Assembly (NCBI GenBank): GCA_046350355.1
Contig: JAXMAN010000003.1
Location: forward strand, 328,214-392,213
Length of the DNA: 64,000 nucleotides
Direction of reading: 5' to 3'
Source: UBA966 sp046350355
GTDB lineage: Bacteria; Planctomycetota; Phycisphaerae; Phycisphaerales; SM1A02
In this document: one piece after another, positions 41,285 through 53,555 of the stretch
Layout of the letters: each line of letters starts with the position of its first letter
Position numbering within the stretch: the stretch's first letter is position 1
Translations under genes and position numbers: made by a program
The notes under the pieces: generated by a model
Told to the model about the DNA's origin: nothing
What the model saw: the letters and a program-made list of their open reading frames with translations, nothing else
Database searches by the model: none

Positions 41285-42376
41285 TCAGGGCCGCAGCGTC
41301 GTCGTGGCCGTCGTCCCGTCGGGCTTTCGGGTCGTCACATCGAAGTGGCATCCCCGCGCCAGGGGCAGGACCGCCGCACCCTTCGCGTCCGCCTGCGCAC
41401 GGGCCCAGAGCTCGCCCGACCAGCGGACCTCGATCTCGGCGGGGCCGCCGCCGGGGACGGTGAAGGGGACTTCGACCGCGTCGGTGTAGAAGCGGGTGAC
41501 GTTGACCGCGGGGACGTACTCGATCTCGAAGGCCCAGACCAGCGGGAACTTCGTGTTCGTCGGGCGCCAGACGGCCGCGTAGACGGCGTGCACCCAGTCG
41601 TCGGGATCCGTCTCGGTCATGCAGCGCTCGCGCACCCAGTCGACGCCGCGCGGATCGCTGCCGGAGTCGCCGACGTTGTACCAGCGGTCCCACCACACCT
41701 CGACCCAGTTGTGGTTGCCCTGCACCTTCTTCCACGCGGGGCAGCCGGTGATGCGCGCGGGGATGCCCACGGCGCGGCACGCGTCGACGACCAGGATGCT
41801 GAGTCCGGTGCAGCTCGCCCAGCCGATCTCCATGCTCTCGTAGGGGCTCTGGTCGGGCTTCTTGCGCTTGTCCGCGCTGAAGTGGACCTTCACCATGTCG
41901 GGAAGGTGGTCGTTGATCCACTTCACCGCGTCGATGGGATCCTTGAACTTCCAGGCCTGCTCGTGGAAGCGGTCGAAGAAGTCCTGCCGCCAGTCGTCGC
42001 GGCGCTCGTTGAGGCTCGCGTAGGGAAGCACGTACTGGCGCCACAGCTCGTCGGGCAGGCGGGCGCCCCAGGGGGCCTCGCGCCGCGCGCGGTCCGCCAG
42101 CACGAGGTTCTTCACGAGGAACTCCGCCTTCAGCTCGCGCAGGTCGCGCTCGGGCATCGTGGCGATCAGCCACTGCATGTCCCCGCGCAGCGCCGGCGGC
42201 GTCAGCTCCACCGCGCGCTTGAGCTCGCCGCCGTTGGCGCCGGCACGCTCGAGCGCGCGCGCGTAGTCGGGTTCGCTCTCGGCGGGCCGCGTCGAGGGCG
42301 GCGGCACCGGCGGCTGCACGCAGCGCGGCTGGGGATCCTGGGCGAAGAGCAGCAGGAGGGCGACGAGGACGCTCAT
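41285..42376 (-). CDS. Transglutaminase-like superfamily protein, exported
   Basis: The ATG at 42376 gives 363 residues: a short hydrophobic N-terminus (SVLVALLLLFAQ) that may be a signal, a helical region, then the transglutaminase core with Cys in IGWASCTGLSILVVDACRAVGI, His in GNHNWVEVWWD and Asp in WYNVGDSG. The Cys-His-Asp order is complete, so a thiol protease or amidase activity is plausible. The C-terminal 90 residues look like a beta-sandwich. Substrate unknown. Its start overlaps the stop of the membrane protein upstream by 4 bases (ATGA). Confidence 0.85.
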   Translation of the reverse strand: MSVLVALLLLFAQDPQPRCVQPPVPPPSTRPAESEPDYARALERAGANGGELKRAVELTPPALRGDMQWLIATMPERDLRELKAEFLVKNLVLADRARREAPWGARLPDELWRQYVLPYASLNERRDDWRQDFFDRFHEQAWKFKDPIDAVKWINDHLPDMVKVHFSADKRKKPDQSPYESMEIGWASCTGLSILVVDACRAVGIPARITGCPAWKKVQGNHNWVEVWWDRWYNVGDSGSDPRGVDWVRERCMTETDPDDWVHAVYAAVWRPTNTKFPLVWAFEIEYVPAVNVTRFYTDAVEVPFTVPGGGPAEIEVRWSGELWARAQADAKGAAVLPLARGCHFDVTTRKPDGTTATTTLRP

Positions 42377-42900
42377 GCCCGCAGCGTATCCGCGGGCGGC
42401 CGCGGGCCGAACATCAGCGCCTTCATCTTCGCGGCGCCCAGGACATGCGTGAGCTCGCGCATCGTGCTGTAGGCGATCATGAAGAGCGCCAGCACGATGT
42501 GCAGCGCCAGGAACTGCGTCCAGCTGATCTGGTGCAGCACCTCGTCCCAGGCGGCGGAGAAGTCGGGGGCGTGGCGCCAGCACTCGATGGCGCGCTCGAG
42601 CAGGTGGACCGCGGTCGCGACCACCAGGTACATCGAGCTCTTGATCGCGATGATCCAGACCAGCGGCTTCGTCGACTCGCGCCGCATGAAGGGGAGCAGG
42701 TCGGCGATGAGCACCGCCTTGGCCAGCACGAGCGCGGCGATGAGCATCGAGGCGGACTGCCCGAGCGACTGCCCGGTGCCCGCGATCATCAGCTCGCGCA
42801 CCCAGGTGACGATCACCAGCGCCATCAGGAAGTAGATGGTCGCCGGGATCATCAGGCGCAGCTCTTCCTTGGTCTTCTCGACGATCTTGCTCATGGTCAT
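42373..42900 (-). CDS. Integral membrane protein of unknown function
   Basis: The 175-residue protein has four hydrophobic segments (about 17-35, 48-68, 80-100 and 128-150), separated by short charged loops such as DLLPFMRREST and CWRHAPDFSAAWDE. No family is recognised with confidence. The ATG at 42900 is chosen because GGAG lies 6 bases upstream. It is translationally coupled to the transglutaminase-like gene, suggesting a shared envelope task, and it follows rnr by 20 bases. Confidence 0.75.
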   Translation of the reverse strand: MTMSKIVEKTKEELRLMIPATIYFLMALVIVTWVRELMIAGTGQSLGQSASMLIAALVLAKAVLIADLLPFMRRESTKPLVWIIAIKSSMYLVVATAVHLLERAIECWRHAPDFSAAWDEVLHQISWTQFLALHIVLALFMIAYSTMRELTHVLGAAKMKALMFGPRPPADTLRA

Positions 42901-42920
42901 GGCTCGCTCCGGGGTCCGGG

Positions 42921-45371
42921 TCACCAGCTCTTGCGGCCGCGCCGCCCCTGCTTGTACTTGCTGCGGTCGCGGCCCTTGCGTCCGCGCTCGCCCTTGTTCG
43001 ACGCGCCGCCGCCGCTGCCGGGAGCGCGGCCCTCGACGGGGCGGCGCACGTTGGTCAGGTCGCGCGGATCGAGGTTGTCCAGGTCGCGCCGCGGCGCGAG
43101 CTTCACGACGGTCAGGTCCATCTTGCGCGCGGCCAGGTCGATGCCCGCGATCGTCGCCTGCACGCGGTCGCCCAGCCCGATGGACATGCCGCTGCGCGGG
43201 CTCACCAGGCGGCCGGTGAGCTCGTTGAGGATCCAGCGGTCCGAGCGCGTCGCGGCGGCGGGGAGCGTGTCCACGCGCGCGGCGCCGTCGACCAGGAACT
43301 CCTCCAGGCTCAGGAAGACCAGCGAGGTCCCGCTCAGCCCCGTGACCAGCGCGTCGAAGGTGTCCGCCAGGCGGTGCTCGCGCAGGAACTGCAGGATGAG
43401 GAAGGTGCGCAGGTCGCGCTCGGCCTCCTCGGCGTTGCGCTCGGTCTCGCTGCAGTGGATGCCGATGCGCACGAGCTCCTGCTCGTCCAGGATGCGCTCG
43501 TCGGCGCGCAGGCGTCCCGCGAGCTCGCGCCGGCGCTTGCCGCCGGTGGCGGTGCCGTTCTCCGTCGCGTCCAGGTACGCCGCGAGCGCGCGGTGCACGG
43601 TGAGGTCGGGATAGCGGCGGATCGGCGAGGTGAAGTGCGCGTAGTGGTCCGAGGCGAGCGCGTAGTGGCCCACGAGCGCGGGGGAGTAGGTCGCCTTGGA
43701 GAGGGTGCGCAGCACCGCGAAGTGGATGGCGCGCGCGCTCTCGCCGCCGGCGGTCGCCATCAGCAGCGCCTGCAGGTCGCGGCGCGTGGGCTCCTCGGGA
43801 AGGCGGTACTTGGCGATGCGCGCGAAGACGCGCAGCTCCTCGAGGTCGCCGAAGGTCGGCTCGGGATGGATGCGCCGCAGCAGCGGCAGGTCGAGGTCGC
43901 TGAAGGTGCGCGCGAGCGCCTCGTTCGCCTCGACCATGAACATCTCGATGAGCGTGTGCGTGAAGCTGGTGTCCTCGCGCTCGACGCCGCGGACCGCGCC
44001 CGCGTCGTCGTAGAGCAGGTCGACCTCGGGCAGGTCGAGGTTGATCATGCCGTCGGCGCGGCGGCGCTCGCGCAGGATGCGCGCGAGGCGCTCGCAGAGG
44101 CGCAGCGCGTCGACGACCTCGGTCTCGTAGATGGGCTCGGTGCGCGCGTGGGCGCGCGCGCGGCCGAGGTCGCCGTCGATGATCGCCTGCGCCTCGATGT
44201 AGGTGAATCGCTTGCGGCTGCGGATGACGGTGCTCGAGAGGCGGTGCGAGACGGGTCGGCCGCGCCCGTCGAAGGTGATGAAGACGCTCTTGGTGAAGCG
44301 CGGCACGCCTTCCTGCAGGCTGCAGATGCCGTTGGAGAGCGACTCCGGCAGCATCGGCACGACGCGCCGCGGCAGGTACGCGCTGTTGCCGCGCTCGCGC
44401 GCCTCGGTGTCGAGCGCGCTGCCGGGCTTCACCCAGTGCGCGACGTCGGCGATGTGCACGCCCAGCTCCCACTCGTCGCGGTCGGCGTCGTGGCGGATGC
44501 TGATGGCGTCGTCGAAGTCGCGCGCGTCGGGCGGGTCGATGGTGATGACGAGCGACTCGGTGAGGTCCTCGCGGTCCTCCCAGGGGCCGTCCGCCTCGCC
44601 CTCGAAGCGGCGGGTGGCCTCGCGCGCCTCCTCGAGCGCCTCCTCGGGGAACTCGCGGTCGAGGTGGAAGACCTGCATCACCGCGCGCGTCTCGACGTCG
44701 GGCTTGCCGGCGGCGCCGAGCACCTCGGTGATCACGCCCTCGGCGAAGTGCAGGTCGGTCGGGTAGGTGATGATCTCGAAGACGACCTTGTCGCCCACGC
44801 GCGCGCCCTTGGCGCCGGGATCGCGCACGACGACGGGATCCTGCAGCGCACGGCCGTCGGCGACGACGAACCACTCGCGCCCGTCCTTGGTGAGCGTGCC
44901 CGCGAAGCGGCGCTGGCCGCGCTCGAGCACCTCGACGACGCGGCCGACGGGGCCCTCGCCGGGAGCCGCGCGCCCGCCCGCGGCGCCGCGGCCGCGCATC
45001 GGGCCCGCGCCGCCGGACTTGCGCACCACGCGCACGCGCACGCGGTCGCCGTTGAGCGCGTCGCCGGTCTGGCCCGCGGGGATGTAGAGGTCGCCCTCGC
45101 GGACCGGGTTGTCGGGGATGAGGAAGCCGAAGCCGCGCGCGTTCAGGCGCAGCGTGCCCTCGACCTCGTCGCCGTAGCGGGGCAGGCGGACCTTTCCGTC
45201 GCCGCCGACCTCGACGCGCCCCTCGCCCGCGAGGGACTCGACGGCGGCGTCGAACTCCGCGGCGTCCTCCTCCTCCACGCGAAGCTGCCGGCGGAGCTCG
45301 GGGAGCTCCGTCGGGCGGTAGTTGTCGTACGCGAGGTGATCGAGGATGCGCTGGAAGTAGCGGAGCGACAC
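42921..45371 (-). CDS. rnr: Ribonuclease R
   Basis: Processive 3'-5' exoribonuclease for structured RNA and decay of rRNA and faulty mRNA. The 816 residues show a winged-helix N-terminus, cold-shock-type OB folds (ARGFGFLIPDNPVREGDLYIP), and the RNB catalytic centre with DPPDARDFDDA starting at about residue 279. GNSAYLPRRVVPMLPESLSNGICSL-type and YAHFTSPIRRYPDL motifs follow, then an S1 domain and a Lys/Arg/Gly-rich tail typical of RNase R. It is the last of the chaperone genes' run, a stress-related grouping. Confidence 0.95.
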   Translation of the reverse strand: MSLRYFQRILDHLAYDNYRPTELPELRRQLRVEEEDAAEFDAAVESLAGEGRVEVGGDGKVRLPRYGDEVEGTLRLNARGFGFLIPDNPVREGDLYIPAGQTGDALNGDRVRVRVVRKSGGAGPMRGRGAAGGRAAPGEGPVGRVVEVLERGQRRFAGTLTKDGREWFVVADGRALQDPVVVRDPGAKGARVGDKVVFEIITYPTDLHFAEGVITEVLGAAGKPDVETRAVMQVFHLDREFPEEALEEAREATRRFEGEADGPWEDREDLTESLVITIDPPDARDFDDAISIRHDADRDEWELGVHIADVAHWVKPGSALDTEARERGNSAYLPRRVVPMLPESLSNGICSLQEGVPRFTKSVFITFDGRGRPVSHRLSSTVIRSRKRFTYIEAQAIIDGDLGRARAHARTEPIYETEVVDALRLCERLARILRERRRADGMINLDLPEVDLLYDDAGAVRGVEREDTSFTHTLIEMFMVEANEALARTFSDLDLPLLRRIHPEPTFGDLEELRVFARIAKYRLPEEPTRRDLQALLMATAGGESARAIHFAVLRTLSKATYSPALVGHYALASDHYAHFTSPIRRYPDLTVHRALAAYLDATENGTATGGKRRRELAGRLRADERILDEQELVRIGIHCSETERNAEEAERDLRTFLILQFLREHRLADTFDALVTGLSGTSLVFLSLEEFLVDGAARVDTLPAAATRSDRWILNELTGRLVSPRSGMSIGLGDRVQATIAGIDLAARKMDLTVVKLAPRRDLDNLDPRDLTNVRRPVEGRAPGSGGGASNKGERGRKGRDRSKYKQGRRGRKSW

Positions 45372-45381
45372 GCGGCGAAGC

Positions 45382-45798
45382 CTACCGCTTCGGCCGCTTG
45401 GCCTCGCGACGCTGGCGCTTGATCGCGTCGCGCAAGTTGCCCGCGCCGCGCCCCTCGCGCGCGGGGTGCGTCGCGTTGACGCGCTCGGCGGAGGCGGCGG
45501 GCTTCTCGGCGGCGGGCGCGGGCGTCGCGGGCGCGGCGGGGGTCGCGCCCTTCGCGTCGGCGCCCGCGGGCTTCGCGGCCTCCGCGGCGGGTGCGGCCGC
45601 GGCCTTCGCGCCGGATGCGCCGGAGACGGCGGGCTCGCTCGCGCCCGAGGAGGTCAGGATCCCCGCGCCGGCGGTCACCTGGCGCTGCGCCTTCGCGCGG
45701 CGGCACTTCGGGCAGGTGCGCTCGGGCTCCGCCTTGATGGACTGGAACTGGTCCCACTCGTGGCCGCAGGCGCTGCAGCGGTAGGCATAGGTGGGCAT
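45382..45798 (-). CDS. FmdB-type zinc-ribbon protein
   Basis: The 138-residue protein begins with the compact FmdB/regulatory zinc ribbon: MPTYAYRCSACGHEW, then CPKCRR, four Cys in two CxxC pairs. After residue 50 comes an Ala/Pro-rich linker and a basic C-terminus (RDAIKRQRREAKRPKR). The molecular role of the family is not established. It lies 10 bases before rnr and 15 after grpE, so it belongs to the same transcript. Confidence 0.85.
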   Translation of the reverse strand: MPTYAYRCSACGHEWDQFQSIKAEPERTCPKCRRAKAQRQVTAGAGILTSSGASEPAVSGASGAKAAAAPAAEAAKPAGADAKGATPAAPATPAPAAEKPAASAERVNATHPAREGRGAGNLRDAIKRQRREAKRPKR

Positions 45799-45813
45799 CG
45801 CGTGGCTCCTGCG

Positions 45814-46428
45814 CTACGGGGCGACGGCGACCTGCGCGGGACGCAGGACGGTCTCGCCGAGCCGGTAGCCCGGCTGCAGCAGCGCGCTCACCTGGCCGCT
45901 GGCGACGCCGGGGGCCGGCTGCTGCATGATCGCCTGCTCCTGGTGCGGATCGAAGGCCGCGCCGACGGCGGGCTGGATGAGCTCCACGCCCGAGCGCTCG
46001 AGCGCCTTCACGAGCTCGCCGCGCACGATGCGGAAGCCCTCGAGCGCGGCGGCCGCGGTCATGCTCGCGGGATCGTGCGCGAGCGCCATGTCGAAGTTGT
46101 CGAGCACCGGGATCACCTGGCGCACGACCGCGTGCATGCCGGCGGCGCGCAGGCGCGGCTCCTGCTCGTTCATGCGGCGCTGGAAGTTCTGGAAGTCCGC
46201 GAGCGCGCGCAGCCCCTGGTCGCGGGCCGCGGCGAGCTCGCGCTCGAGCTGCGCGACGCGCTCCTCGAGCGCGCGGATCGCGTCGCGCGCCTCCTCGGGC
46301 TCGGGGGCGCGGTCGTCGACGTGCGGCTGCGCCTGCGACTCGGCGCGCTGGCGCTCGCGCTCGTCCTCCGCCGAGCCGGCGGGTCCGTGGTGGTGGCCGT
46401 GGGGATGGTGGTGGGGTTGCGTCGCCAT
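45814..46428 (-). CDS. grpE: GrpE, DnaK nucleotide exchange factor
   Basis: Releases ADP from DnaK. The 204 residues have a long N-terminal coiled coil (about 50-95) and the core motif RALADFQNFQRRMNEQEPR, VIPVLDNFDMAL, and a C-terminal beta domain with VGAAFDPHQEQAIMQQPAPG and LLQPGYRLGETVLRPAQV. The N-terminus carries a His-rich run (HHHPHGHHHG, about 6-15), which is unusual. It follows dnaJ by 13 bases; no dnaK is in the window. Confidence 0.93.
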   Translation of the reverse strand: MATQPHHHPHGHHHGPAGSAEDERERQRAESQAQPHVDDRAPEPEEARDAIRALEERVAQLERELAAARDQGLRALADFQNFQRRMNEQEPRLRAAGMHAVVRQVIPVLDNFDMALAHDPASMTAAAALEGFRIVRGELVKALERSGVELIQPAVGAAFDPHQEQAIMQQPAPGVASGQVSALLQPGYRLGETVLRPAQVAVAP

Positions 46429-46441
46429 CGCGTCCTCCTGC

Positions 46442-47632
46442 TCAGGTGCCGAAGGTGTCCTTCATCTTGCCCCAGAAGCCGCCGCGCTTGGAGTCGCCGC
46501 CGTCGCGGCCGCCTCCGCCCGCGCCGCCGCGGCGCTGGCCGTCCTTCGTCGCCTTGGGCGGCTGCTCGAGCGCGCGCAGCGCCTCGATGTGCTCGCGCTG
46601 CTTGGCGGTGAGCTTGCGCGGGACCGCGACCTGCACGAGCACGACCAGATCGCCGCGCTTGCCGGTCCGCAGGTCGGGCACGCCCTTGCCGTCCAGGCGC
46701 AGCATGTCGCCGTGCTGCGTGCCGGGGGAGATGTCCGCCTGCTCGTCCCCCTCGACCGCGGCGATCGCGACCTTGCCGCCCAGCGCCGCGGTGGGGAAGG
46801 AGATCTCCACCGTCGTGAGCAGGTCGCTGCCGTCGCGCTCGAAGCGCTCGTCCTCCTCGACGCGCACGACGATGTGCAGGTCGCCGCGCACGCCGGTGCC
46901 GTCGGGGCTCTCGTTGGGCGAGGGGGGCTCGCCCTCGCCGGCGACGCGCACGACCTGGCCGTCGGCGATGCCCTTGGGGACGCGGACATTGAGCTTGCGG
47001 TGGATGCTGCTGCGGCCGCTGCCGCTGCACTCGGCGCACTTGTCCTTGATCACCGTGCGCCGGCCCTGGCAGGCGGGGCAGGTGGTGACCATGCGGAAGA
47101 GCCCGCCGAGTCCCTGCTGCGCGACCTGTCCCTGGCCGCCGCAGGTCGGGCACGCGACCGGCTTGGTGCCGGGCTTCGCGCCGTTGCCCTTGCAGACGCC
47201 GCAGACCTCCAGGCGCTTGAAGCTGACCTCGCGCTCGCAGCCGTCGATGACCTCGCGCAGCGTGATCTCGACCTCGGTCTCGAGGTCGTAGCCGCGCGCG
47301 GGACCGCGCTGGCGCCGCCCCTGCGCCTGTCCGCCGAAGATCTCGTTGAACATCCCGAAGATGTCCTCGACATGCATCGTGCGGAAGTCGTGCGCGGGCC
47401 GCCCGCGCAGGCCGGCGTGGCCATGGCGGTCGTACATCGCGCGGCGCTCGGGATCGCTGAGCACCTCGTAGGCCTCGGCGCACAGCTTGAAGCGCGCCTC
47501 GGCCTCGGGGTTGCCCGGATTCTGGTCCGGGTGCCACTTGATCGCCATCCGGCGATAGGCCTTCTTGATCTCCTCGCCGCTCGCGTCGCGGGCGACGCCG
47601 AGCGTCTCGTAGTAGTCGGCCGTGGTGCTCAT
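46442..47632 (-). CDS. dnaJ: DnaJ co-chaperone
   Basis: Hsp40 that stimulates DnaK ATPase and binds substrate. The 396-residue protein has the J domain with the HPD motif (MAIKWHPDQNPGN), a G/R linker, four CxxCxGxG repeats of the zinc domain (CGVCKGNGAKPG, CPTCGGQGQV, CPACQGRR, CAECSGSG), and the two C-terminal beta domains ending in a Gly-rich tail. All four zinc repeats are present, making it a type I DnaJ. It follows the second groEL by 13 bases. Confidence 0.95.
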   Translation of the reverse strand: MSTTADYYETLGVARDASGEEIKKAYRRMAIKWHPDQNPGNPEAEARFKLCAEAYEVLSDPERRAMYDRHGHAGLRGRPAHDFRTMHVEDIFGMFNEIFGGQAQGRRQRGPARGYDLETEVEITLREVIDGCEREVSFKRLEVCGVCKGNGAKPGTKPVACPTCGGQGQVAQQGLGGLFRMVTTCPACQGRRTVIKDKCAECSGSGRSSIHRKLNVRVPKGIADGQVVRVAGEGEPPSPNESPDGTGVRGDLHIVVRVEEDERFERDGSDLLTTVEISFPTAALGGKVAIAAVEGDEQADISPGTQHGDMLRLDGKGVPDLRTGKRGDLVVLVQVAVPRKLTAKQREHIEALRALEQPPKATKDGQRRGGAGGGGRDGGDSKRGGFWGKMKDTFGT

Positions 47633-47645
47633 GCGGCTCCTGGCG

Positions 47646-49262
<1,617 letters not shown>

Positions 49263-49317
49263 GTGGGTCTCTTCCTCAGTGGAGGGGAATGCGGGGGAGT
49301 GCAGGCGGAGCGGTGGC

Positions 49318-49623
49318 TCAGCCCTCGACGACGCCGAGGAGCTCGCTCTCGCGCACGATGATGTGCTTGATGTTCTTGATCTCGACCTCGGTGCCGGCGT
49401 ACTTGCCGAAGACGACCGTGTCGCCCTTCTTCACCTGCATCTTCTGGCGGGCGCCGTTCTCGAGCGTCTTGCCCGGGCCGGCCGCGACGACCTTGCCCTG
49501 CATGGGGCGCTCCTTCGCGCTCTCGGGGAGGAAGATGCCGCTGGCGGTCTTGGTCTCCGCCTCGAGGGGCTTGATGACGACGCGGTCTTCGAGGGGACGG
49601 ACCTGGAGGTTGGTGGTGGACAT
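49318..49623 (-). CDS. groES: Co-chaperonin GroES
   Basis: Lid of the GroEL cage. The 101-residue protein starts LQVRPLEDRVVIKPLEAETKT and has GIFLPESAKERPMQGKVVAAGPG, where the mobile loop includes the hydrophobic GIFLP contact with GroEL, then VKKGDTVVFGKYAGTEVEI. Length and motifs are standard. Its place between two groEL genes is not: groES normally leads the operon. Confidence 0.96.
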   Translation of the reverse strand: MSTTNLQVRPLEDRVVIKPLEAETKTASGIFLPESAKERPMQGKVVAAGPGKTLENGARQKMQVKKGDTVVFGKYAGTEVEIKNIKHIIVRESELLGVVEG

Positions 49624-49696
49624 GTCTGGTGCTCCGTGATGCGTGTGCGTGTGTGTGTTGAAGAGTGTTTCGCGGTGCGTGGCGTGGGCGACGGGC

Positions 49697-51367
<1,671 letters not shown>

Positions 51368-51692
51368 GGCGGTCTGATCTCCTGGTAGAGGTCTGAATCG
51401 TGGTCGATGGCGCGACCCTCCCAGAGGGGGGCCGGCGCCGGGACCGCTCCTGATGCAAGGGGGATGCCAAGCCGCGGGGCGGCGGCGGCGGGGCGCGCAG
51501 GGGCGTGCCAGGGGCGTCTGCCGAGGGGCGTGGAGCGCCTAACTAGCGACTGTATCTATCTTTATGTGCTTGTGGCGGGCGATTCGGCGGCGCCCGCGCC
51601 CCCGCCGGACGGCCCCGCCGCAGGCCAAAACCGTGCCACCCGGGCCTCAGGGGGGCGGCGCCGCTGCCGTTCTGGCAGGGGTCCGGGGGCAG
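51368..51692 (-). other. Upstream region of the chaperone operon
   Basis: 325 bases with no gene. Most of it is GC-rich, but 51539-51575 is a conspicuous AT-rich island (minus strand ACATAAAGATAGATACAGT) about 180 bases before the groEL start and the most likely promoter site. The -35 and -10 boxes cannot be assigned with confidence. A CIRCE operator was looked for and not found, so HrcA control is unsupported. Confidence 0.35.
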
Positions 51693-52577
51693 CTACTTCA
51701 GCCGCTCGAGGTCCACCCGGGGCCGCCGCAGCGCCGTCCCGACCACCCAGGCGTTGGCCACCAGGTACGCGAGCCCGAGCACCGTCAGCGCGCCCAGGAC
51801 CAGCGAGAGCACGGCCGCGACATCGGCGGCGTCGCGCATCCCCAGCCCCTGCAGTCCGGGGCCCGCGATGTTGAGCGTGATGCTCGCGGCCATCGTCACC
51901 GTCACCAGCTCCGCGCTCTGGCGTCCGTGCTTCGCCTCGCGGTAGGTGCGGCTGAGCGCGCCCACGCGGCCGAAGGCGGGGCCGAGGAAGCCCAGCGAGA
52001 GCGTCGCCGGAAGAAGCTGCGCCGCGGCGACGAAGTACGCGAAGCTGTGGAGCTGCATCGCGTCGAAGAGCGAGGCGACGAAGGCCGCCACCAGCAGCGC
52101 GCCCCAGACGCCGTACGCGACAACGATGCGCCCGACGCGGCGCGGGCCGATCGTCGCGCGCAGCATCGGATTGCGCCGCGCGCTCAGCCCGTGCGCGGCG
52201 ATCATCGCGGCCGCGAGCAGCACCACGCCCGAGACCAGCCACGAGGGCCGCTCCACCTGCGCCGGCGGCGATGCGCCGCGTCCGGCCCACGCGTCCAGCA
52301 GCCGCATCGCGGGGCCCGAGCCCTGCACGACCAGCGCGAGGAAGGGCGCGGCCGCCAGCGCCAGGATCGCGCTCGACGCGGCGACGGGGCGCTCCGGCTC
52401 CGCGAGCTGCGAGGCTTCCGGATCGCTGCTGGCCGCGAGCGTCGCGACGATCTCGAGCCCGCATTCGGGGCAGCGCCCCAGGACATGCATGCCGGCGAGG
52501 TCGTACGAGCAGCGCGCGCAGGCGACATGGCTGTCGAGCACGGGGCCGTCGTCGGAGGGATGGGTGCGGATCGCCAC
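51693..52577 (-). CDS. Zinc-ribbon-headed integral membrane protein
   Basis: The GTG at 52577 gives 294 residues. Near the N-terminus is a four-Cys ribbon, CARCSYDLAGMHVLGRCPEC (about 20-39), a signature seen on many planctomycete membrane proteins. About six hydrophobic segments follow (roughly 65-90, 105-122, 135-160, 165-190, 205-230, 245-275). No function is known. It is divergent from the MoxR gene, 42 bases apart, so the two promoters must overlap this short gap. Confidence 0.75.
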   Translation of the reverse strand: MAIRTHPSDDGPVLDSHVACARCSYDLAGMHVLGRCPECGLEIVATLAASSDPEASQLAEPERPVAASSAILALAAAPFLALVVQGSGPAMRLLDAWAGRGASPPAQVERPSWLVSGVVLLAAAMIAAHGLSARRNPMLRATIGPRRVGRIVVAYGVWGALLVAAFVASLFDAMQLHSFAYFVAAAQLLPATLSLGFLGPAFGRVGALSRTYREAKHGRQSAELVTVTMAASITLNIAGPGLQGLGMRDAADVAAVLSLVLGALTVLGLAYLVANAWVVGTALRRPRVDLERLK

Positions 52578-52619
52578 GCATGCAACGATATACTTCGTCG
52601 CCCGACCGGGCTCCAGCCG

Positions 52620-53555
52620 ATGACCACCGCCAACGCGCTCGCGCGGCTCCGAGACAACATCGCCAGCGTCTACATGGGCAACCGGCAGGCGGTGGACCGG
52701 ACGGTGGTCTGCCTGCTCGCCCGCGGCCATGTCCTGATCGAGGACGTCCCCGGGGTCGGCAAGACCGTCCTGGCCAACGCCCTCGCGCGCAGCATCGACT
52801 GCGCCTTCAGCCGCATCCAGTGCACGCCGGACCTGCTGCCTTCGGACGTGACGGGCGTGAGCGTCTACCACCGCGACCGCGACGCCTTCGAGTTCAAGCG
52901 CGGCCCGATCTTCGCCAGCGTCGTGCTCGCCGACGAGATCAACCGCGCGACCCCGCGCACGCAGAGCGCGCTGCTGGAGGCGATGGCGGAGGGCACCGTG
53001 AGCGCCGACGGCCATGTGCTCGCGCTGCCCGCGCCCTTCATCGTCGTCGCGACGCAGAACCCGTACGAGTTCGAGGGGACCTACTTCCTCCCCGAGAACC
53101 AGCTCGACCGATTCCTGATGCGCATCTCGCTGGGCTATCCGAGCCCCGACGACGAGAGCCGCATCCTGCACAAGCAGCCCGCGCGCACCACGCTGCGCGA
53201 CCTGCGCCCGGTGATGGGCGGCGCGGAGGTGGTGGAGCTGCAGGCCGCCGTCGACGCCATCCGCATGGACCAGTCGCTGGTGGACTACGTGATCGCGCTC
53301 GCCGCGGCGACGCGCACGCACGAGGAGCTGCAGGTGGGCATCAGCCCGCGCGGATCGCTGGCGCTGGCGCAGGCCGCGCGCGCGACGGCGCTGCTGGCCG
53401 GGCGCGACTACTGCATCCCCGAGGACATCGTCACCAACGTGCTGCCGGTCTGCGCGCACCGCGTGATCAGCCGCACCTACATGCACCAGGGCGACACGCA
53501 GACCACGCGCCGCATCCTGCAGCAGGTCCTGGAGCAGGTGCCGAGCCCGTCATGA
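52620..53555 (+). CDS. MoxR-family AAA+ ATPase
   Basis: Chaperone-like ATPase of 311 residues. It has Walker A EDVPGVGKTVLANALA, pore region IQCTPDLLPSDVTG, Walker B VVLADEINRATPRTQSALLEAM, sensor 1 VATQNPYEFEGTYFLPE and ENQLDRFLMRI, all MoxR marks, then the helical lid with ISPRGSLALAQAARA. MoxR genes normally precede DUF58 and VWA-domain genes; here the next genes are queC and purT. Its target is therefore not evident. Confidence 0.93.
   Translation: MTTANALARLRDNIASVYMGNRQAVDRTVVCLLARGHVLIEDVPGVGKTVLANALARSIDCAFSRIQCTPDLLPSDVTGVSVYHRDRDAFEFKRGPIFASVVLADEINRATPRTQSALLEAMAEGTVSADGHVLALPAPFIVVATQNPYEFEGTYFLPENQLDRFLMRISLGYPSPDDESRILHKQPARTTLRDLRPVMGGAEVVELQAAVDAIRMDQSLVDYVIALAAATRTHEELQVGISPRGSLALAQAARATALLAGRDYCIPEDIVTNVLPVCAHRVISRTYMHQGDTQTTRRILQQVLEQVPSPS

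Noticed and set aside
51368..51692. CIRCE heat-shock operator upstream of groEL.
   Set aside because: TTAGCACTC and its inverted partner were not found on either strand.
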